Of a DNA stretch of 64,000 nt, positions 58,956-64,000 are shown one piece after another. The stretch is from contig BTPG01000003.1 of NCBI GenBank assembly GCA_036245525.1, positions 215,038,449-215,102,448 on the forward strand, given 5' to 3'. The number at the start of each line of letters is the position of its first letter. Within the stretch, counting starts at the first letter, position 1. A program made the translations under genes and the position numbers. This DNA is from Semisulcospira habei (Eukaryota > Mollusca > Gastropoda > Semisulcospiridae). The notes under the pieces are model-generated. The model searched no databases. It worked only from the letters and a program-made list of their open reading frames with translations, and was not told where the DNA came from.

Positions 58956-61828
58956 CTAAGCGGTTTCCATCAGGTATATGTGTAGTTTTGTTTTAAAGGA
59001 GGAAAGGTGAGTTAGTGTTTTTAAATGTTGAGGAAGTGAATTCCATAAAAGTGGTCCCGAAAAGGCTAGGCTTGATTTGAATAAGTCAATGCGAGGTAGT
59101 GGTAATCGAAGAGTACTGTTCCTCGAGGACCTTTCACACTGTCGTGGAGTAAATTTAGCTGTTAGATACTGTGGAGCTTTCTTGTGGGGAATTTTAAACA
59201 TAAGTATGCACTTGTTGTAAACGAGTTGTTGACGAAGGCCAAGAAGTTTGAGATTTTGCAGTTTTACAGCGGTAGGAATGGGTCTTATATCTACATGTTT
59301 AATGGCTCTTTTGTATAGTGAATTTAGTTTTTTTGATATGCACATCACCGCTACCATCCCAAACAGTGGAGATGTAATCAACATGAGATTTATTGTGTGC
59401 ATGAAAAAACATTTTTCGTGTATTTATGTCACTCACACTTCTCAATTGTGATAAAAGAAAAATATTTTTTGATATTTTCTTACATATATTAGTCACATGT
59501 TTCTCCCAACTTAGCTGCTCATCTATACATATTCCAAGGTAGTTGCGTTCATGAACTTGTTCAATTGGTTGGCAATTAAGACTGAGCGTTAGTGAAGGGG
59601 GGTGAAGTTGATGTTTTTGTCGTGAGGTGATTAACATGCTCTTCGTCTTATCAGGATGTAGTACCATGTGGTTTTTACAGCACCAATCAGAAACTTCGTC
59701 AAGACTGGATTGTAAACGACGACTAATATCATGACTGTTCGTACCAGGAACGTGAAGGCTTGTGTCGTCCGCAAAGAGATTACAATTAACGTTAGGGTCG
59801 GAAATATGTAAAGGAAGGTCATTTATGAAAAGTAAAAATAGGAGGGGTCCTAGAATTGATCCTTGAGGAACTCCAAATTTAACATGGCCTTGCCTAGAGT
59901 ACTGACCATGGACGTATACTTTTTGCTTCCGGTCTTCCAAATAGGATTTGAGAAAAGTTATTGTAGTTTCGTCCATGTGGTATATTGTAAGCTTATGTAA
60001 GAGAATCTCATGGTCCACAAGATAAAAAGCTTTTTTAAGATCTAGGAAAACTGCTCCCGACATTAAATTTTTATTAATTGACTCTAGCCAGCAATCTACA
60101 ATATGTGTGAGTGCTGACTGGCATGAATGGGTCGAGCGAAAACCGGACTGATGAATGTTTAGTAAATTACTCTTCTCAAGGAAATTAAGAAGATGCTTGT
60201 GAATGTGCCGCTCTAATGGCTCTGGCAAAGAGATCGGTCGGTAATTATGAATATCTTGAAGGTTTTTAGTTTTGGGGATCGGAACTACCTTTGCTTGCTT
60301 CAGGACTGTAGGAAAATAACTTTTATTTATACACAGATTAAAAATGTATGTAAGGGATTGTATTGTGTAAGGCAACGACACTTTTAGTGATTGGTTATCA
60401 ATATTATCAATCCCTCTACTTTTCTTATTCGGCATGTCAGAAATATACTTACCGATTTCTGCTATTGATATATTAGGAATTACGAATTTTTGTGTTATAT
60501 TTGTTGCTTCGCTGAAAGATCTCAGAAGACTTGAGATACTATATTGCGTACTGATATTTGATGCCGATTGAGCTAGATTTTCAGCGGCCGATAGAAAATA
60601 TTTGTTAAATTTGTCTGAAGTTAAATGAGTTGGTATTTCTGGGGCTGCTTTTCCTTTAGTAATAGCATTTAGTGCTCTCCAAATGGATGCTGTGTCACGG
60701 TTTTCTGAGATCATTTGATTGAAGAATGCTTTTTTTGCAGCCCTTACCAGATATTTTACTTGATTACGTTGTTTTTTGTAGTCTTTGAAGCGTTTTTCTT
60801 TTCTAAGTTTGTCTCTGAGCGACATAGCATTTTTAATGTCCAATGTTAACCAGGGCGGCATGGTAGTATGTTTAACGCGTTTTACCCTGAGGGGCGCGTG
60901 CTTGTTAAGGACTCCGAGGAAAAGACTCATCCAGCAAGACAAGGCATTGTCAGGGCAAGTGTGGCAGTATACATCATCAAAGGGTGTATTGTGCAAATCG
61001 TGCATGAATTTATCCCTATCAAATTTTTTATAAGAACGATACGTTATAGTTGTGTGTTTGTTTTTCTTTGGCCTATCAAGCTTCAGAGCAATTGTACAAC
61101 ATACCGGGTTATGATCACTAATGGCTAAGGTCGGGACATTCGCACTAGTTATTCTGTCCTTGTTGGTAACATAAATATGATCAATGAGCGTGGATGATGT
61201 AGATGTGATTCTAGTTTGTGCTTTAATTATTTGTGTCAAACCAAATAGCGATGTGGTCGTGATCCATGCTGCACTTGATCACTTAGGTCTAGATAGGTCG
61301 ATGTTGAAATCACCTAGGAGAAATATGTCACATTTGCTCTGACTTGCCTTGTCCATCAAAGCTGTAAACTCATCAAACCAATCCCAGCCGGCTGCCGGAT
61401 TTCTATAGACAAAGCCGATTAGTATAGGTGATGACTGTGGTGTTTTTAACTCGAGCCACATACACTCCACTTTGGTAAATTCGAGGTCTAGACGCCGCTT
61501 GGCGTAGCTAGATACAGACGTATGCATGTAAATCGCTAGCCCTGTGTGTTGAGGCAAATCGGCATCTTTACGAAATATTTTATAGTTAGGAATAGAGATG
61601 GAAACATTTCTGATTTTGTTCTTAAGTCTTGATTCAGAAACACCAAAAATGTGGAAGTGTTCGGGCTGGTTCAAAAACACAGAGATCTGGCACTTTATTG
61701 ACAAGATGATAGATATTTAGGTGACCTATTTTAAGTCCACCACTACAAAATAAATCATTTTTTGTACCACCGTCAGGCATACTATCATTATGAACGTCAA
61801 AGTATATAAAAGTACAAAAATTGTACAA
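58956..61828 (-). pseudogene. ORF2 of LINE copy v: EEP endonuclease and reverse transcriptase
   Basis: In order: GLKIGHLNIYHLVNKVPDLC, a frame break near 61670, HIFGVSESRLK, KVECMWLELKTPQ, IFLLGDFNIDLSRP, a break near 61275, STLIDHIYVTN, AISDHNPVCC, and KHAPLRVKRVKHTTMPPWL. The RT follows with KKSRGIDNIDNQSLK, HNYRPISLPEPLERH (about four residues, SILSK-like, are missing compared with other copies), GAVFLDLKKAFYLVDH, GVPQGSILGPLLFLLFINDL, LFADDTSLHV and YLGICIDEQLSWEKH. A break near 59330 precedes the C-terminal LNSLYKRAIKHVD to SSFKTKLHIYL. The stop is at 58956. Catalytic residues are retained despite the breaks. Confidence 0.9.
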
Positions 61829-61829
61829 A

Positions 61830-62325
61830 AATTGTCTTATTTAAAGAGGTATATAATTATAAAATAAAAAGTTTGTGACAAGGAGGGTTTCGTACACAAA
61901 TAAAACTACAGGAAGTGACAGTATTCACTTAGTGTATGAAGTGTCAATAAGAGATAATGAACAAAACCGGTTGGAAGTGAAATTGGTCGATACACACACG
62001 GGCACTCAAAGGTTCTCACAGTACATACACACACGTGTCCACGTCGGTGCCACTGTCTCACAAAAAGAACAAGTTACGTGTCACAGTTTTCACTTGTTGA
62101 TAAATGCAAAGTACAAGATAATTGATTATCACAAAAAGGTAATTGGAAAAAGGTGAATAAATGTTATGACTACACACTATTCTATTGCAAAGAAGATACA
62201 AAAAATTAAAAGAAAGAAATATCAACTTCGTCAAAATTGTTATTCCAAACAAGCAGTTAACCGATCGCACACTAGAAATCTGTCAAAAGGCAAGAAATGA
62301 CACCAGACGCCTAGAATCGCACTAT
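61830..62325. other. Inter-ORF spacer of LINE copy v
   Basis: AT-rich, no coding sequence or repeat recognised. Confidence 0.5.
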
Positions 62326-64000
62326 CTACTGTCCGGCACGTGGCCTGATCCTATCAAGCAGATTAAACAACACTGCAAAGTCACTGTCACTAAGCTGCCC
62401 ACGTGAGGCTGAGGGCTGGCACTGGAGGGGGTGGGGGTAAAAGAAAGAAGGATACGGGTACATGGGCCGACCAGTCGGGACAAAAGGCGGGGGGCCCATA
62501 GGCTGTGGAGCAAAGCCGTAGAGGGGTTGCTGTTGCTTCGGGTCAGTGGTCGGTACATCCTTTGATCTATCGACCGGCTGGATGGGATTACCCGACATTA
62601 TCGGGGTAGCTTTTTCACAGGTGTTTGGATCCCTCTGATCAGGCGAAGTTTTCAGCTGTGGTGGCCCTCGGTGCAGTCCACGTACTTGTCGCGAGTTTCT
62701 GTCCTCGCTATCATGCTTGTCTTGTTGCGTGTGTTGGCGGGGGTGTTGTTGCCCATCTTTGTTACGCGACATTACGCTAGAATATGTCCGCTTGATATTG
62801 ACGGCAAGGGCGCTGGTACCCCGCCTGTTGGGATGAATTGTATCTGTGTACCATCCAGTTTTCAGTTCGCCTGTCGTAGTATAGAAGGCACAGTCATTGT
62901 CAACGAGGTTTAACTTTAGCGACTCGCACACTTCTCTCAGGTACATGTTAGTGTTTGCGATGCACGGGTCTACTTGCTGGCGTTCGTTATTTACTGGCAA
63001 GACGGAGGACATGTAGATCTTCGCTTTAGGGAAGGCATGTTTGGCAGCGGAGATCACATCCGTCCAGCCCTTCCTGCCGATGACGAACCCACGCTTACAG
63101 TCGTTTATGCCAACATGTACAACGACTGTGGTGACTGTATTCGTGGGCTCGGAATCGTGAAGTCGCTGAAGGATATCGGCTCTGCTGAGGCCCGACACTG
63201 ACACAACTTGCGCCTTGTCTGTGTCAGTGACAGACATCAAATTACCGTGCAGGCCGCGCAATACCGAGTAGCCAAGAAGTAGAGTCTGAGTGTTAGGCCT
63301 CAGTTCTGGTATTCCGGGACGGATAGTGGGATTGACGGCGGCTGGAGGGGGTCGCGCATTAGGTACTTGGTCTTTTTACTGGAGGGTCGACGAAGTAGTG
63401 GTGTCGTCATGAGCTGCGCTCCGGGGGCCAGCCGTTGTCTTGCTGGTGGGTGCATTATCCACCACTTGCTTGTGCTGGGCGTTGGAGGGGGGATAGGAGG
63501 TGTTTTTGCTGCATTTCTTGCCGCTTCTTTGACCCTCCTTCTCCCCCTCTAGTTTGGTGACCCGTTCACGCAGGTGCCTGATCTCCGTATGGAGAGAATC
63601 CACCTCTATGTTGTAGGAATGGCGGATCTCCCCAACGGCGGCCCGGAGAGCAGATATCTCCGCCATCAAGCGCTCCACAACCAAAATCACAGGGCAGCCA
63701 GTCTGGCACGCGGACTCGACAAACTGTACAGAAGCAAGAGTGCCACTGCTCCCGACGTCGTGGTTGATGGCAACATTAGCGCCGCTGTCGCTGTTGCTGG
63801 TAGCGACAACAGCGCTATTGCTAGTGACGTCATTGCTGATGACAGCACTACCGCAGTTGTTGTCGCTGTTGGCCGTGGAGGGAGCAGGGTCAGTGCTGCG
63901 GACGTCATGGCTGATGACAGCACTATCACTGTTGTTATCGCTGTTGGCGGTTGTGATGATAGTGCCAGCGTTGCCGACGTCGTGGCTGTCGCTGTCTGCG
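62326..64000 (-). pseudogene. ORF1 of LINE copy v: repeats, coiled coil, SGNH esterase with GYS
   Basis: The minus frame is open from the window edge to TGA-side end 62326, except for TAA at 63378-63376. N-terminal part (63999-63740): three 24-25 residue repeats built on DV..(T)ANSDNN..SAVIS. Then CQTGCPVILVVERLMAEISA begins a coiled coil to LRERVTKLEGEKEG. After the stop comes the SGNH domain: TQTLLLGYSVLRGLHGN (Asp of GDS replaced by Tyr, Ser kept), VVVHVGINDCKRGF, IYMSSVLPVN and GWYTDTIHPNRRG with the Asp-His pair. The C-terminus is Pro/Gln-rich. Premature stop plus GDS change suggest decay. Confidence 0.85.
63740..63995 (-). repeat. 75-bp coding tandem repeat in ORF1
   Basis: Three in-frame units of 24-25 codons, each with ACGTC, GCTGTCATCAGC and AACAGCGACA words, starting at the Asp-Val codons. 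Confidence 0.75.

Overview
This window is eukaryotic, animal, repeat-dominated DNA. It has long CA/GT, CT/GA and AT microsatellites, spliceosomal exon signals, several families of non-LTR, LTR, Penelope-like and DNA transposons, and tRNA-derived SINEs. The mixture (CR1-like LINEs with an esterase ORF1, THAP/PIF-type relics, OTU-bearing transposons, GACGTTAA-tailed SINEs, multi-EGF gene) fits a mollusc or other lophotrochozoan. That placement is inference from element types, not from a marker gene.

The only convincing host gene is on the + strand: three EGF-like exons at 36358-36456, 43899-44015 and 49206-49316. Each is a multiple of three, phase 1-1, and flanked by AG/GT. They splice in frame with each other across introns of about 7.4 and 5.2 kb. 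The first intron holds two 5'-truncated LINEs in a row. The second holds a LINE tail, GT repeats and a TTAA-flanked transposon.

Layout: 1-2570 decayed LINE (+); 2750-4735 non-coding repeat with a recurring GTTTCATAATAGG motif; 5782-15480 CR1-like LINEs (-), the large one split by a 2.26-kb solo LTR (8381-10638) and carrying an SGNH-esterase ORF1; 16297-16621 CT/TA/minisatellite block; 17053-26284 a DNA transposon (TIRs, ATTT duplication) that contains a second, 6.7-kb DNA transposon (18961-25624) encoding an OTU-domain protein and a DDE-like transposase; 26516-29337 a 1.31-kb tandem duplication; 29850-31940 THAP/coiled-coil transposase relic (-) with a fold-back element and a SINE; 31940-32221 Gypsy integrase scrap; 33105-35716 four copies of a 644-bp satellite; 36097-37445 minisatellites around EGF exon 1; 38440-43495 LINEs; 45974-48587 TTAA-flanked element; 51520-54430 Penelope-like element (-); 55190-57180 no recognisable gene; 57190-64000 CR1-like LINEs (-), the second with ORF1 running off the window end.

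Most striking are (a) the nested pair of DNA transposons, each with its own family of roughly 20-30 bp subterminal motifs, and the inner one's apparent OTU-transposase fusion broken by a 95-bp minisatellite; and (b) the CR1-like LINE family whose 3' ends repeatedly read AATAAAGTTTC, then a 3-5 bp repeat, then a (CT)n tract, with head-to-tail neighbours separated only by that tract. Almost every mobile-element ORF here is broken, so this is mainly a record of past transposition.
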